A DNA stretch of 64,000 bases, from the NCBI GenBank assembly GCA_030272155.1, contig CP126192.1, forward strand, positions 3,878,501 through 3,942,500, in the 5' to 3' direction. The notes under the pieces were generated by a model. That model was not told where the DNA came from. It did no database searches and saw nothing but the letters and a program-made list of their open reading frames with translations. The stretch is from Tetradesmus obliquus (Eukaryota > Chlorophyta > Chlorophyceae > Sphaeropleales > Scenedesmaceae). Made by a program: the position numbers and the translations under genes. Of the stretch, positions 21,740-35,200 are shown piece after piece (the stretch's first letter is position 1; every line of letters starts with the position of its first letter).

Positions 21740-22797
21740 TCATGCAGCCCACTTGGTGAGAATGATGTCAGCATCTGACTGCCGTTGTGCCCGCCTGCAG
21801 ACACATGCCACATCAACACGAGCAGTCCTTGAAAGTCACCCTAGACTAGGAAACCAACAGAGCAAGGCTGGCTGGCTGGTGATGCCGCCAACTACGGGAA
21901 AATTGCACTCAAGCGTCGCATGATGCACAACTCAATGCCAGGTGCAACAGTGCACGGTTATGACACTTTGAAACATGAAGCATGCATGGCATGCGGTCAG
22001 ACATGCGCTCCACCTGAGCTCACCTCATCACAGCAGCAGCTGCCTCCACCTCCCCAGCAGCCAGCAAGTACACTGCAGCAGCATCCACCTGCCCAGCCCC
22101 CTCCAGCTTTGCTGATGCCAGCTTTGCAGCAGCAGCCCAGGCAGCACTGCCGCCAGCTGCTGCCAAAGTAACAACATCAGGCGTTATGACGTCAGCTGAC
22201 ACAGCCGCGCGTAAGAAGCCCCCAACGTCGCCGCACATGTAGCGCATCATTGCTGCCTGGTTGATTGCAAGGCTGCCTGGAGAGGAGCCCGATGCAGCCA
22301 TGCTGCTACTGCTGCCGCTGTTGCTGCTGCTGCTGCTGTGTGGCTGCTGCTGCTGCTGCTGCTGCTGCAGGGCCTGCTTGTGCTGCAGCAGCAGCTCTGG
22401 CACGTCTGCTGTCATGTTGGGCAGCCAACTGCCCACACTGTAGCTGCTGCCCACAGCACCGCACAGCTGCTGGTGGAAGGCATCCGACACGCTGCTGCTG
22501 CTGCCTGCACCACCATCATTTGGCACCTGTCCCTGCTGCTGCTGCTGACCAGGTGCACCCAGCCGTACACTGTGCTTAAACAGTGCAAAGCGGCCAGTGC
22601 TGCCACTGCTCCTAGCTCCAGCAGTAGCAACAGCCTGTGCTGTCAGTGGCTGTGGAGGGTACAGCGCTTCAGCAAGCGCCACTACATCTAGCTGGGCCTG
22701 CTGCTGCACTGCAGCACTGCTCAGGTCTGGCAGGGGTGGCAGGAAGCTGCGGCTGCCAGGCACTACAAACTGCTTCCAGTGGCGCATGCCGACCGGT

Positions 22798-22828
<31 letters not shown>

Positions 22829-24790
22829 TGCCAGTGCTGCGGACGGTGCTGCTGCTGGTGATGGTACTGGCAGAGGTACCAGCAGCGCTGGGCTTGGGGG
22901 CTGGGGGTGGGGCTGTGGCATCAAGTGAGCCCGCGAGCGGCTGTTGTGCTGCTGCTGCTGCTGCTGCTTGATCTCCAGCACTGTCAACTGCACCTTGCAC
23001 TGCTGCTGCTGCTGCTGCATCACCACTAGCTGCGGCAGCTGCTGTATCAGCACCTGACGCAGTTGTCAAAGCCGCGGCTGCCACTTCAGCAGCGCGCTCA
23101 TCCTTAGCGACTGCAGCCCTCCCACTGCATGCCTCGCCAACAGCAGCAGCTGCACTGCCGGCTGCCTCTGCAGCAGGCAGCAGCAGCAGCGCTGCACTGC
23201 CGGCCTCTCTGCCTGGCTGCCAGCTGCGTACTGTCTGGTCCAGGGAGGCAGACAGCAGCAGGCCTCGCCAGCCTGGGACGGCAGACAGGCAGCTGATGCC
23301 GTGCATGTGGCCTGCTAGGCGCCGCAGCGGCAGCAGGGCCTGCTCAGCCGTCACCTACAAATCCAGGGGCAGCAGCAAGGTGGAATTGCAGCATGCATGT
23401 TGCACAACACACTCAGCAAGCACATACGCCGTATGCACAAACAAACACCCAAGCAGCCGAATGCTGCGTGCAATCCCTGCAACTGCTTGCCTGCTGCAGC
23501 CAAGCCCTGCCTGCACACAAAAGCTGCACACGCAGCTGGCAGGCCCACCTGCAGCACCTGGCAGCCGCCCTCACTGTCACCCACACACACAGTGCCAGCG
23601 TCACTCCAGGCCACACTGGCCAGCTGCAGCTTGCTGGCACCTGGTACAGTGCAGCTGCTGAGCAGCACTAGCTGCAACCCAGCAGCACTGCTGCCGGCTG
23701 CTTCGCTGCTGCTGGTGCTGCCTGCCACTCCTGAAACATGCTGCTGCTGATGGTGATGTGAAGTTGTGCATGCTAGCAGGTATACATTCTGCCTGTCTAG
23801 CACAGCTAACACGTGGCCACCTGGCGCCGCAGACACAGCACTTCCTGCGGCTGCTGCTGCTGCTGCTGCTGGGTTAGGTTGCCAGCCTGCAGCTACCAGC
23901 GGCAAGCCTGCAGCAGTTGTTACGCTGTCTGCTAGCAACCATGCACTGCTGTTGATGCTGCTGCTGCTGTTGCTGTGCTGCCGCTGGGAGTCACCACTGC
24001 GCCGCCAGCTTGCAGCATTGCTGCTAGCACCAGCAGATGCTCTGCTGCTGGTTGCAGTTGCTGCGGCACTGCCGATTGCTGCTGCTGCTGCAGGGCCTAT
24101 CAGCAGCAGCTGGCCACGTGTTGTGCCTGCGACCATCAGCTGCCCCTGCCCATGCCATGCACAGCAGCTCCAGATCACATCTGCACCACCTGCCCCTGCT
24201 GCTGCTGCTCCCATTCCTGCTGCTGCTGCTGCTGCTGCTGGCTTATGCGCTGCCAGCAGCTGCTGCAGCTGCGCTCCAACATCGCGCGGGTGCGCTGCAG
24301 CTGCAGCAGCATCGCTAGCCGGGCTTGAAATGCACGGCCAAGACAGCAGGCAGCCCTCGCCACCAAGAGAGTACAGAACAGCAGGCCCCACTGGCTCAAG
24401 TGGTGCATCCAACTGCTGCTGCTGCTGCTGCTGCTGCCACTGCTGCTGCCAGGCAAGGTGAGTGACGGGGCCTCCGTGGCGCCTGCTGTAGATGCGTGAC
24501 TGATCAGAGGCCACGTCAAACACACCAAGCGTGCCGTCAGCACAGCCATAGGCCAGCAGGCCTGCAGCAGCACAGGGGTGGGGCAATACATAGTGTGGGT
24601 GGTTGCAGGGGTGCCTGGGCACAGGTGCACCCGCTGGCCATACGTTGGTGCAACATGGACGAATGCAGCTAGAAATAACTTACGTCAAAATGACACAAGG
24701 TGCAAGCAATATTCAGCTTGAGACACCACCAGAAACGACAAAAGGTTGAAGCCAGCCAACTAAATCGGGCAGTGCCTTGCAGTGCTCCCT

Positions 24791-24822
<32 letters not shown>

Positions 24823-26558
24823 CCATGCAGTGCCGCTGCAGCTCACTCACGAGGGTTGGTGGGGTGCCAGGCCAGTGCCAGCACCTTGTCCTGCAAGTTG
24901 CGCCACAGCAGCTGCGCCTGCTGCACGCCAGGCTGCACCTCACTGCATGCTGCTGGCACTCTCTGGCCCCATGCCACTGCACTGCCGCTGCTGCTGCTGC
25001 TGCTGCTGCTGGCTGCTGGCGAATGTTGCTTGGCTGCTGCATCGAGCCCAGCAGTGGCTTCTGTGCTGTGTGCAGCAAGTGGCGCGTTACTGTTTTCAGA
25101 CTGCACGCCGTTGCAGCTGGCAGCCCGACCACTGCTACTGTGTGCTGCTGCGCATCCTGCCTCCGCGCTGCTGCTGCTGCTGCTGCTGCTATCCGGCTGC
25201 TGCCGCACTCCTAGTGTCAGCACTCTGATGGTTTTGTCCCCACAGCCCACAGCCACATTCACAGGTGTATGCTGTGGCGGTGGCCGCACCATATCTGGGG
25301 AGGGGTACTGAGCTGCCACAGCATATGCATAGCCCCCCAGGCCCTGACAAGACCACAGCACCTTGCAGCCTGATGCTTTGTAGCCCGCTGGTGCTGCTGC
25401 TGCAGATGCACCACCTAGGCTTGGGATGAGGGTCTCTCCTGCCCCTCCTGCTGCTGCTCCTGCTTTGCCGCCCTTCTTCTTGCTAGCTGCTTTTGCGCCA
25501 GGCGCAGCAGGCTGAGCAGCAGCAGAAGCAGCATCTGCAGCGACGGTATCTGCTGGTGTAGCTGCAGGTGCATCTACAGTTCCTGCTGCTTCACCTGCTG
25601 GGCCTGCTGCTGCTGCAACTGCTGTGTGCGGCGCCGCTGATGTGCCTGCTGCTGCTGCTGGCACCTCTTTTGGCTGAATGGTCAGCTCTGACACAGCCAG
25701 TGACCTGTCCATGGAGATAGACAGCACCGTGAACCTTCCAGGAAACAACTGCTGCTGCTGCTGCTGCTGAACAGTTTGCTGTGCAGGCAGCACAGCAAGC
25801 TGGTAGATGGTGCGGCTGTGTGGCGGCTTCAGCATAGCTGTGTGGCACGCCATGTTGCCTGCAGAACAGGACCAAGCACAAGTGCAGCCTGGTTCAGCTG
25901 TGAGCGTGCCAGATGCTGGCGGGCAAGCGATTGTGGCACTTGCTTTACACAGGCGTGCACATAGTCATCATGGTGTGAAGGATCAGCTCACATATGAACA
26001 GCTTCTTGACAGCATTTCCATGTCAATTGCAGTGCAAGGCCAGACGCAACCCGATTTCACCAACACACAGCCGCCGCAGCGCACGCATGTGTACACCATT
26101 GCAAGAGACAACAGACAGCAAGCTGACCTAACATGACCCCTCACCTGGCACCACTGCTGCCAGCAGCACCCCACCAGCCATCCCATTCATCAGCACCAGG
26201 CAGCTGCCATCAGCCATCATGCTGCCAGGCACCAGCGCTACAGCCGCATAGTACATGCTGCTGTGCTTGCCCTGCTGCCAGCCGCCGCCCCCGCTGCTCG
26301 GCTGGCGTACTGCTGCAGCAGCAGCCAAGCTCACTTCTGGGTCTGGCACTGCAACAGCATCTGCTGCATTTGCTGCATCATCTGCTGCTGCTGCTGCTGC
26401 TGCAAGAAGAGGCGTGTCTGTTGGATCTGTGCTGGTGGTGGCATCAGCCTCAGTTGCGGCTGCTGCAGTTGCAGCGGTTTGCTGCTGCTGGGGCAGCCAC
26501 TGCAGCAGCTGCCACAGCTTCACAGACTTGTCAGCACCTGCTGTCACCACACACTGCC

Positions 26559-26599
<41 letters not shown>

Positions 26600-26803
26600 A
26601 TGCTATCTGCCGCACCCTCCCCATCACCAGCAAGGCAGATGTCACCGCAGCAGCTGCCGTTGGTGTTGTCACCACGGCTGCCGATGACCCCATTGCTGCT
26701 GCTGTCACCCGCAGCAGCTTCCAGGCCATTGCGGTGCTCCTGCTGCTCATTGGCTACCCCAGCATTTGCTGCATCTGGCGGATGCTGCAGTGGCGGTGCT
26801 GTT

Positions 26804-26838
<35 letters not shown>

Positions 26839-27983
26839 TGTTAATGGGGCCCTCCAAAGCATACTCTGCACTGCTGCTGTGTGTGCTGACCATTTGAGCA
26901 GCTGCCCGCCGCTGCTGCTGTCCACAAGCACACAGCTGCCGTCTGCACAGCCAGCTAGCACCTGCAGCAACGCAGCGGCGCACAAGTGGGCACGACTTCA
27001 AGCAGAACCAGCAATTGCCACCTGCTGTTTGTCAAAGCACCTCTTGACACGCAGCAAGCTTTTGATGCCTGCAGCTCTCACGCACACGCACCTGCTGTAG
27101 TTGCTGCTGCGTTGCTGCTGCTGCTGGTGCTGCGGCCAGGCAGCAGACCCTGCTGCCCAGCTTTGCCAGCAGCGCCAGCTTGGCATTGCTGCTGAAGCAC
27201 CAGCGCAACAACTGCCCGCTGGCATCACCAAACACTGCAAGCGCTTCGCCCCTGCAGGACATGACAAGCGCAAGGCACAATCACCATCTACGCATCAGCA
27301 CATGGTGTCAATGCCTTGAGTGACGGGGCAGCAGAGCTCTGTTGTCTACAAAAGCATACACAAAAATGCAGGACACACAGCAGGCAGGTGTCACCTGCAA
27401 GCATATGCAGGGCACCAGGGTCGTCTGCAGCTCCGCATGTGCACTGCCAACGCTTGCAAAGAGGAAGCACGGCGGCAGCACTCACCAGGCTGGCAGTGCT
27501 ACTGCTGTGAGTTCTGCTTTGCTCCTGGCTTTTGCAGCAGCCAGGCAGCCGCCGGCCTGCCAGTCCCAGCACCGTGCTGAGCCATCATCGCAACCCACAA
27601 CAAGGCGGGCAGCAGGACCGCACGGCACAAACCTGACGGAGGAAACCCTGCAACGCATCATTGCAAGGCACAAAGGTAGGTTCATGTGCACAGTGCACTG
27701 CAAGGACATAGGAAGTTGGCCGTGGCAGATGCTTGATGATGAAAGCTTGTAGACGTGCATTGGGTGGTCACGGTAGCAGTGGTGATGTGTGTGTGTGTGT
27801 GCACAGTTAGCTGCGCATGCCGCAATGCTCACCTTGCTTTGTGAGGGCCCAAGACCTGCAAAATGTGGTGCTTCCTGCTGCAGAGGACTGTCACGCTCTG
27901 GTGCCCAGCAAACGCGACTACGCCTTCTTGGGTAGCGTCTAAGGCATGGGACGACGACCTGCAGCCAGCAAGTGACAATGAGT

Positions 27984-28023
<40 letters not shown>

Positions 28024-28197
28024 CTGCTAGTGCTACTGCTGCTGTTGCTGCCGCTGCGGCCAGCCAAAGATCGCGAACGTAAGAGCGCGTTTACCAGTTT
28101 GGGCTCGATGATAAGTGGATGTGCATTGGTTGACCAGTTCGCCAAACCTAGACCTGACTACTTCGCCCACCAGGATGCTGAGCAGCAACTTGTTCAT
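21740..28197 (-). CDS. GEMIN5: Gemin5-like WD40 snRNA-binding/SMN-complex protein
   Basis: In animals Gemin5 recognises snRNAs and delivers them for Sm-core assembly, and it also affects translation. Exons (28197-28154 tentative, 27958-27833, 27647-27486, 27251-27092, 26961-26145, 25858-24851, 24561-23549, 23354-22024, 21794-21740) join in phase to 1571 codons; human Gemin5 has 1508. WD40 blades are visible: VAFAGHQSVTVL, VVGCDDGSARCWDW, VVTAGADKSVKLWQ, VAVGCGDKTIRVLTLG. LWRNLQDKVLALAWHPTNPR leading into LLAYGCADGTLGVFD is a Gemin5 hallmark block. Long polyQ, polyS and polyA inserts break the propellers. The first mini-exon (MNKLLLSILVGEVV) is supported only by phase and a GTCTAG donor. The C-terminus RRAQRQSDADIILTKWAA is set by a short last exon. 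The call rests on blade order and remembered similarity. Confidence 0.8.
27978..28030. repeat. CTG/CTA repeat at the 5' end of the Gemin5-like gene
   Basis: An interrupted trinucleotide run (CTGCTG..., with CTA units) lies about 20 bases before the acceptor of the second exon in gene terms. On the sense strand it reads CAG/TAG, the opposite orientation to most acceptor-proximal runs in this window. Confidence 0.8.
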
Positions 28198-28406
28198 TCG
28201 TATGGAAATTCCAACGGACGATGCAGTTTCGCATGCGTAGCACTACGAATTGACTTTGGGGAAATTCGAGCAGCAGCAGAACCACGTGTGACAACCTTGG
28301 ATTTCAGCCCTGTTGATAACTGCTGTTGCACCGGACGTGCCCACGTTCACGGTGCTGTCTTGCTGAAGCAAACCACCCCTTGTTGGCTGCTTTAGATTTC
28401 GCAATC
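28198..28406. promoter_or_regulatory. Compact divergent promoter of the Gemin5-like and SURF4-like genes
   Basis: About 209 bases separate the proposed start codons. No TATA box was seen. If the tentative Gemin5 mini-exon is wrong, the spacer is larger. Confidence 0.45.
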
Positions 28407-29432
28407 ATGGACGCTATGGCCGCCAGAGACCAGTCTGACAAAGGCAGTAGACACATCACAAGCAGCCTTTCAAAGAAGATCAGGGAAGTGAAACAGAACG
28501 CATCAGAAGTCAAAGAAGCAGCTCAGGAGTTTGCAACAGCTGGAGTGGGCCGGCGCCGCTGGGGTGCTGCTTCCAGGCTGCTGGATGCACTCTTCGCTGG
28601 GGAGGCAGCACGCATGCTTGCCCGTCTGCTCATATGCCTCTACTACGTCAACCTTGCATACGCTGACATTGAAATGTGGTAAGAAGCGGGAGCATTTCAG
28701 CATCAATTGAAGGAGAGAGGCAGAGCCTCTGCAGACAGCATGCAGATTGGCCTCCGCCAGCACATGTACAGTCGCTGTACTGCATGACAAACGTAGTGCG
28801 CGCAATGTGGACGCATAACGTCATTTTCAACGCTGCAGCAAACCCTTGCTTGCTGGTATCATCAACTGTGCATGTTCACCCTGCATTCTGCTAAGTCCTG
28901 GACCCGACCCTGCTGTGCTGCGCTGGCCCTTTGCAGGCAGCACCTACGCACGCCAGAGGCACAGGCACGCATGAAGCGCTGGCAAGATGATGCCCCTGCC
29001 AGCCACCTGCCCTTCCCCTACCTGTCTGTGTGTGGCCTGATGCCAGTTGCGCTGCTGGCTGCGTCAGGCCTGGGGCCCTCCTGGCTGTTCTGTGGGCTGC
29101 TGCTGTGCTACACGGTCTGCAATGATGCGTGGATGACGTGGGGCCACCTCAAGAACCTGCTGCTGCACAAGTGAGGGGAGGGAGCTTGAGCAGCAAATTT
29201 GTGACGTATAACACACCACTGTGTCGTGATAGCGGCGGTGTGTGCGTACTTGCAGCTGCAGGAATGCTCTTGTGCGCTGCTAAGTTGTCTGGTGGTTGGA
29301 TGGGTGGCTGTGTGTCACACGGTCTGCTTGGAATGCATGCATTAGCACCTGCCAGTGCAACAAGTACGCAGAGAATGCTGGAGACGTGACGCTCCCGTGT
29401 CATGCCTCTGCTGCTGCTGCTGCTCCTCCTGC

Positions 29433-29467
<35 letters not shown>

Positions 29468-30344
29468 CCTGCAGGGGCCGGCCCAGTGAGCTGCTCATGA
29501 AGCAGTTGGCCCTCATTGGCTCGGCAGCACTCATGCTGGCACACTCCATCAGGTAAAGTGACAAAAGTTGGCGGCTAAAAGCCTACAACAGCAACCAAGC
29601 GAGGATATATTGCTCAACTAACAATGCGTGCGACCAGCAGCGGCAGGCATGCGGAGCTTCTAGTTGCCTGCATCCCAGGCACTCTGTGCATGTCTGCCTG
29701 CTGGCCCACGTAGCTGCCTGCTGTGCTGCCGGTCATCTGCTGCTGCTGCTGCTGCTGTAGGGATGCGCCGCGCCTGCGCAGCGTGACGGCAGGGCTGCTG
29801 CAGGCCGCTGACGCGCCGCGCGTGCAGCCGGGCAGGGGCCGCAGCAGTGTGCTGCTGCTGGGGCGGCTGATGGTGGGCGTGATGCTGCTGGTGGCTGGCT
29901 ACATGCAGGTGGGGCTGGCTAGGGCTGGCAGCGCAGGGTGGTTGGTGTCACGGGCAGCGACAGAGTGTGCTGCTGTGGCAGCAGGCGGGGGTTTCAAGAA
30001 CCTTGCCGGCGTTTGTCACGCTCTGGGCATCATGGTGCTGCAGTTGTGTTTGTAAAAAGGACGATTCTAAGCATGGTGAAGGCATAACTGCGCACCTTCA
30101 AGCAATGCTGGTCCAGAAGCCCCCTGTTTGCGCTGCGGTGTTACCCAAGCAGCATGTTGTTGGCTTGGTCAACCAGCCAGCCATTGATGGTGGCGGCACG
30201 ACACAAGATGGCTGAGGTTAGTGCAGTCATCGCGTAACATACTCATCATCATGCCATGATGGCAGTCATGCTGTGGGCATGAAGAAAGCTGCAAACTCTG
30301 CGTCCTTGTCCCGCTGCCGCTGCACTACTTGCCACTTGCCACCA

Positions 30345-30382
<38 letters not shown>

Positions 30383-30762
30383 AGGCGCTCCGCATCAAAG
30401 CACGCATGGCTTCTGCAGCAGCTGCCGCTGCAGCTGGTGCAGCCCCGCAACCGGTGCTGCATCACTACGGCATGCCTGATGGCCATGACAGCAGCCTGCA
30501 GCTTGTTGAGTGCCTGCTGGCAATCCCGCTTGCCCTTGGGCTGTACACAGCGGGTGTGTCGCGGCTGCTGTGCCTGGTGCTGCTGGCTGAGGCTGCCACT
30601 CAGTGGGGGTGGTGGGGCGCTGGCTGGCCTAGCTGGCACTACAGGCAGCATGTGAGGGACCACTTCTTCACCAATGCTGCTGTGGCTGGAGGGCTGCTGC
30701 TGATGCAGAGCTTTGGTGCTGGCTTATTTACGGTGGACTCGCTGCTTGCCAAGCAGGACTAG
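28407..30762 (+). CDS. SURF4-like polytopic membrane protein
   Basis: Exons 28407-28678, 28937-29170, 29475-29552, 29761-29908 and 30385-30762 join in phase to 369 residues. After a charged N-terminus (SLSKKIREVKQNASEVKEAA) there are about six to seven hydrophobic segments, for example MLARLLICLYYVNLAYADI, LMPVALLAASGL, LMVGVMLLVAGYMQ and LGLYTAGVSRLLCLVLLAE. The ending HFFTNAAVAGGLLLMQSFGAG resembles the SURF4/DoxX-type membrane family, whose SURF4 members act as cargo receptors between ER and Golgi. The C-terminus LLAKQD lacks the di-lysine ER-retrieval signal of animal SURF4, so localisation and function are open. Three of its four acceptors are preceded by CTG runs. Confidence 0.72.
30348..30384 (+). 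repeat. (CTG)n running directly into a 3' splice site
   Basis: Eleven or so CTG units end in GCAG, which is the acceptor of the exon starting at 30385. The repeat itself takes the place of a polypyrimidine tract. Confidence 0.9.
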
Positions 30763-32235
30763 GCTGCTGCAGTGTCTTGCAGCTTATGCGGGCAGGGTGT
30801 GGATGCGGTGTAGTTGCAGCAGCTGCAGCAGACTATATCCCTGCGAGTTGGGGAGGAGGTGCAAGCTTAAGGCTCTGGACTATCCTGACTGCTTAGTGCT
30901 CTGGCCATGCATTAGATATCAGGCCGTTGATACTCAATCGTCTAAGTTTTCAGGGCCATGTTGCAGACGGTGGGGGCAAGCATGCCATGCACGTGCACAC
31001 ATCAGCGCATGTACGGGGTTGTCAGCTGGGCTGGTTTGATGTGCAGTAACAAAATGGCGATATTTTTGCTGCAGTTCCCTGTTGAAATAGGAGTTTGATT
31101 CATGCATGGCGGATGAGATGCTGAGATTTGATGATTTGACTGGATAAGGTGGTCTACACCTGCACCCTGCTGCAACGGTGCCGACAGTGCAGCGCGTAGC
31201 ACCTTGTGCAGCAAGCATATGTGCTGTATGCCCTAGCCTGTGCCTAGGATCCCTGAAGCGCGTTTACCCATGTCAAGAAGCTGCATAATGCCTTTTGGAA
31301 CGTTGCTAGAGAGGATCTCGGCCCCTACATGTTGGCGCGTCGACAAGTGCAGGCAACCTTGGCCAGCATGGGTTTTGGCGACATTCACTGCAACAGAGCT
31401 TTTGCGTTCCTAGTGAACTCGATTAATCATGTTTTGGATATATGTGGCGTACATGAGGCAGGACAGTCACACTCACCGTATTCATCTGCCCCTTGTCACT
31501 CGAGCTTTTGCCGGCTGAGGCATCATTCTGGGAGCAACCTCATAAGCCAGGCAGCTCAAAAACCTTTACTCAGTTGTATTTCATTCTTTAAAGTCATCAA
31601 TGAGTTGTTGACATCAACATTCGGACTGCAGCAGGCAGCGGTAAATACCGGTCGACACATCGGCCACCTGCTGCTCCCTCCAGGAGCTGGAGCTGCTTTA
31701 GGTTGCAGTAAAAGCTAAGGTACGTCCATCTAGCTGGTAAACAGCCTTGACTGCTGGCTTCCAAGGTGGTTGCGTACTGCTCACAAGTACACCACTTCAA
31801 GGATGGCACGGCGCTTGCAGAGCACAGTGATGCACAGCAATAGGTTATAAAGTACTTTGAACATCATTGTAGCAGCAGTAAGTGGCGTTAGGAGACATGC
31901 ACAGGCATCGTGCCGATGGGGCGGGAAGAAGCTTGCTGGCAGCGGCAAGCGTGGCAGCACTAATGACGTTCGACTTATACAGTCCAACCAGTTAGTTGAT
32001 GCTCACACGCATGCTTGCTGATGTGTCTGTGATGCAGGGGTGGCAGCTCCGCATACGGCCCGAAGCAGTCGCAGCTCTCTCGCAGCAAGAAGCTGCAGAG
32101 AATTGGATGCAGCCGCAGCAAGTTTAAGCAACTACCGAAGGACCAGAGCTCTTTCCTCTACAGCATCAGTGCCGGTCCTCAGCTCCCCTGTCAGCAGCTA
32201 CAGCTGCAGTAGCTAGCCAGTAGCGTGCCTGCACG
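30763..32235. other. Intergenic spacer upstream of the Aurora-like kinase
   Basis: Contains the 3' region of the SURF4-like gene and the kinase promoter. No coding block, tandem array or RNA gene was recognised on either strand. Confidence 0.55.
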
Positions 32236-35200
32236 ATGGCGCATGTTGACTCAGCAACTGGGCACCAGGCTGAGGCCCCTAGCACACCCAGTGGTGTGCC
32301 AGCAGGCCTGAAGAGCACTTTCAGCAAGATATTTGGTAGCACCTGGGGAAGCGACAACAGCGGCAATGCAGACAGCGGTGGTGGCCTGATTGCTGCGTTC
32401 AGGGCAATGATGCCAAAGGGCGGCAGCCTGTCTGGATCAGGTATGGCATGTGCCGAGCGCACAACCGTTCAGTTGTACCTGCTTAAAGGTGCACGAAAGG
32501 GCGCAGCACGCATCCCATATCCAGCAGTTGCTGCAGGAGCCAGCGGTGGAAGCAGCAGCAGCAGCAATGGCAGCAAGATTCTGTCCTGCAAGCATTTGTC
32601 AGGTACATTCCTTTACCAGAACTCCTGTCCTGAGTTGTCCTTGCTCAAACTTGTCTGTACTGTATGCTCTGCGCTGCCTTCATTTTTCTTTCTGCTGCTG
32701 CAGATGCCAGTGGTGTCTCGTCTCGCAGTGGCTGCGACTCCCCACTGTCGCCTGCCCAGAGCTACCAGGCCCCGCCACCTCCAAGCCCTGGGCGCAAAAG
32801 CACACTGCTGGCAATGTGCCCACAGCTGCCGCCCTCCATGCACCGCAAGGAGTGGTGCCTGGATGACTACATCATCACGGACAAGCTGTACAAGGGCTAC
32901 GCATCCATGGGTGAGCAGCAGCGCGTGCTTTGCAGGTCAAGTTGGGTTTCAACAAAGCAGCAGCGGCAACAAAAGCGTTGATGTGTCTGACCTGAAAACT
33001 TGCAGGCTGGCAAGCATGCTGCTGAGGCTGCCAACATGCTGCTCCAAATGCCTGTTTGTTTGCTGCTGGTGCCTTGCTTGCTGCCGCGTGCACTGAATTC
33101 CTGCAACCTTTGCCTGCCTGCTGCAGTGTACAAGGCCATCTGCAAGCGGTCACGGGAGACGGTAGTGCTCAAGTGCTACCTGATGAGCAGCATCTGCGAG
33201 CTGTACCAGCACCAGATCTACAGGGAAGTCCGCCTGCACAGCAGCTGTCAGCACGAGAACATCATCAAGCTCTTCGCGGCATTCCAGGTGAGCTGATGGC
33301 AGCTTCCTGCAAGCGTGGTCACGCCTTTGCGCGTCTTAGCTGTTCCTGGCGATACTGCTCGTGTCAACTGGCAGGCGTGATGTGCGCACATCACCTGTGC
33401 ATGCTGATGCTCAACACTGCCTCTGCGCTTGTCATCATCCTCCAACCTCGCTGCTGCTCCGCTGCTGCTGCTGCTGCCGCTGTGGTTGTTGCCCGCTTGC
33501 AGGAGGGCGACCGCGTGGTGATGGTGCAGGAGTACGCCGATGGCGGCGACCTCTTCAACCTGCTGCAGAAGTATGGCGGCTGCCTCAGCGAGCGCATCGC
33601 AGTGCAGATGGTGCTGGACCCGTTCCTGCGTGTCCTGCAGGTAGGAACAGGAGCAGCGGGATGGCAGCGACAGCATAGTGTGGCACATGCTGTTGTTGCA
33701 GGGCACTAGGCAAAGTTGTTGAGACATGCCAGGTAGATAGCTTGCCCATTGGCCGCACCCTGATCCTTGCACTCCTGTTTCTGCGCTGCAGTACCTGCAT
33801 ACGCGCGCCATCATTCACCGCGACATCAAGCCCGAGAACATCCTGTTTGCCGACAAGGGCAGCTGCCTCAAGCTGGCCGACTTTGGGCTGGCCATCGACC
33901 TGCGCGAGGAGCGCGCCGTCACACGCGCCGGCACGCTGGACTACATGGCGCCCGAGGTGAGACGGGTTGCTGGGCACTTCACACTGTGATCCAGGCTTGT
34001 GATGGTCTCATGGCACACGCATCGGCTTACAGACGTTTAGCAAGCTTGCTGGACGGAGGCCAAGTCGGCTGCTACCGTAACACCTGTGCTGCCTTTCTAT
34101 GAAGCGCTTTTGGCAGGTGCATACCGTCTATGCACTGCATGCCGCCTTCCCCAGCGCCACTGAACACCTCGTGCCTGTTCTGCATGGTTCCTGCAGGTAC
34201 TCAAGTGCCCCTACAAGAGCAAGCCAGAGGAGAACAAGGAGAAGGTGCACCTGCACTACAGCAACACGGTGGACAGCTGGGCAGTGGGTGTGCTGGTCTA
34301 CGAGCTGCTGGTGGGCTGCCCGCCATTCTACGACAAGAGCAAGAGCACCACTGAGGCGCGCATCGTCAGCGGGGTGCCGCACTTCCCGCCCACCATGAGC
34401 GAGGCTGCCAAGAACTTCATCTGCGCTGGTGAGCGGCGGCTGGCTCTCACCCGGCACACAGCTTGCCGTCGCGCCTGTCCTGCAAACATAGCAGTCAGCT
34501 GCCTGCCGCAGCAAGTGCTTGCACACCAGCGCTGCAGCAGGCCTGTGAGGTGCTGACGAGCTCCTCTGCTCTGCTGCTGCTGCTGCTGCTGCTGCTGCTA
34601 CTGCCTGCAGCCCTGCGCAAGAACCCGGAGGAGCGCCCCAGCGTGCTGGAGATGGTGCACCACCCCTGGGTGGAGCTGTACCGCGCACGCAGGTCCATGC
34701 GCCAGCTCAACATCATGGCTGGTGTGCCCACCTCTGCCACCAGCAGCTTCACCACCAGCCAGGTGGCTGCCGCTGCGGCTGCAGCAGGCGCTGCCACTGC
34801 CGGCATCTCCAGCGCCGCCCCTGCAAGCAGTAGCGCTGCACCCGCAGGCGCCCTCAGCGCGCATGACCATGCACACCACGGCGCTGTCGGCGCAGCTGCC
34901 GCTGTGCTGAATGCCGCCAAGAAGAACCTGAAGCACACTGTGACCAGCAAGGTGCTGGGTGTGGCAAGCCCACTTCAGCGTGCAGATGCAAAGATTGCAG
35001 CTGACAAGGACGGCCTGCTGCTGCACCTGTCAGCGGCCAGCTCACCCTGCCTGCTGCAGACTCCTGGCAGCGCCAACAAGCTCCTGAAGGCTGCTGTGAA
35101 CAGCAGCGCCATGGCAGCTGCAGCAGCAGCGGCCAAGGATGCGGCAACCGCAGCATTCCAGGAGCAGCAACTGCAGCAACAGCAGCTGCAGCAGCAGGCA

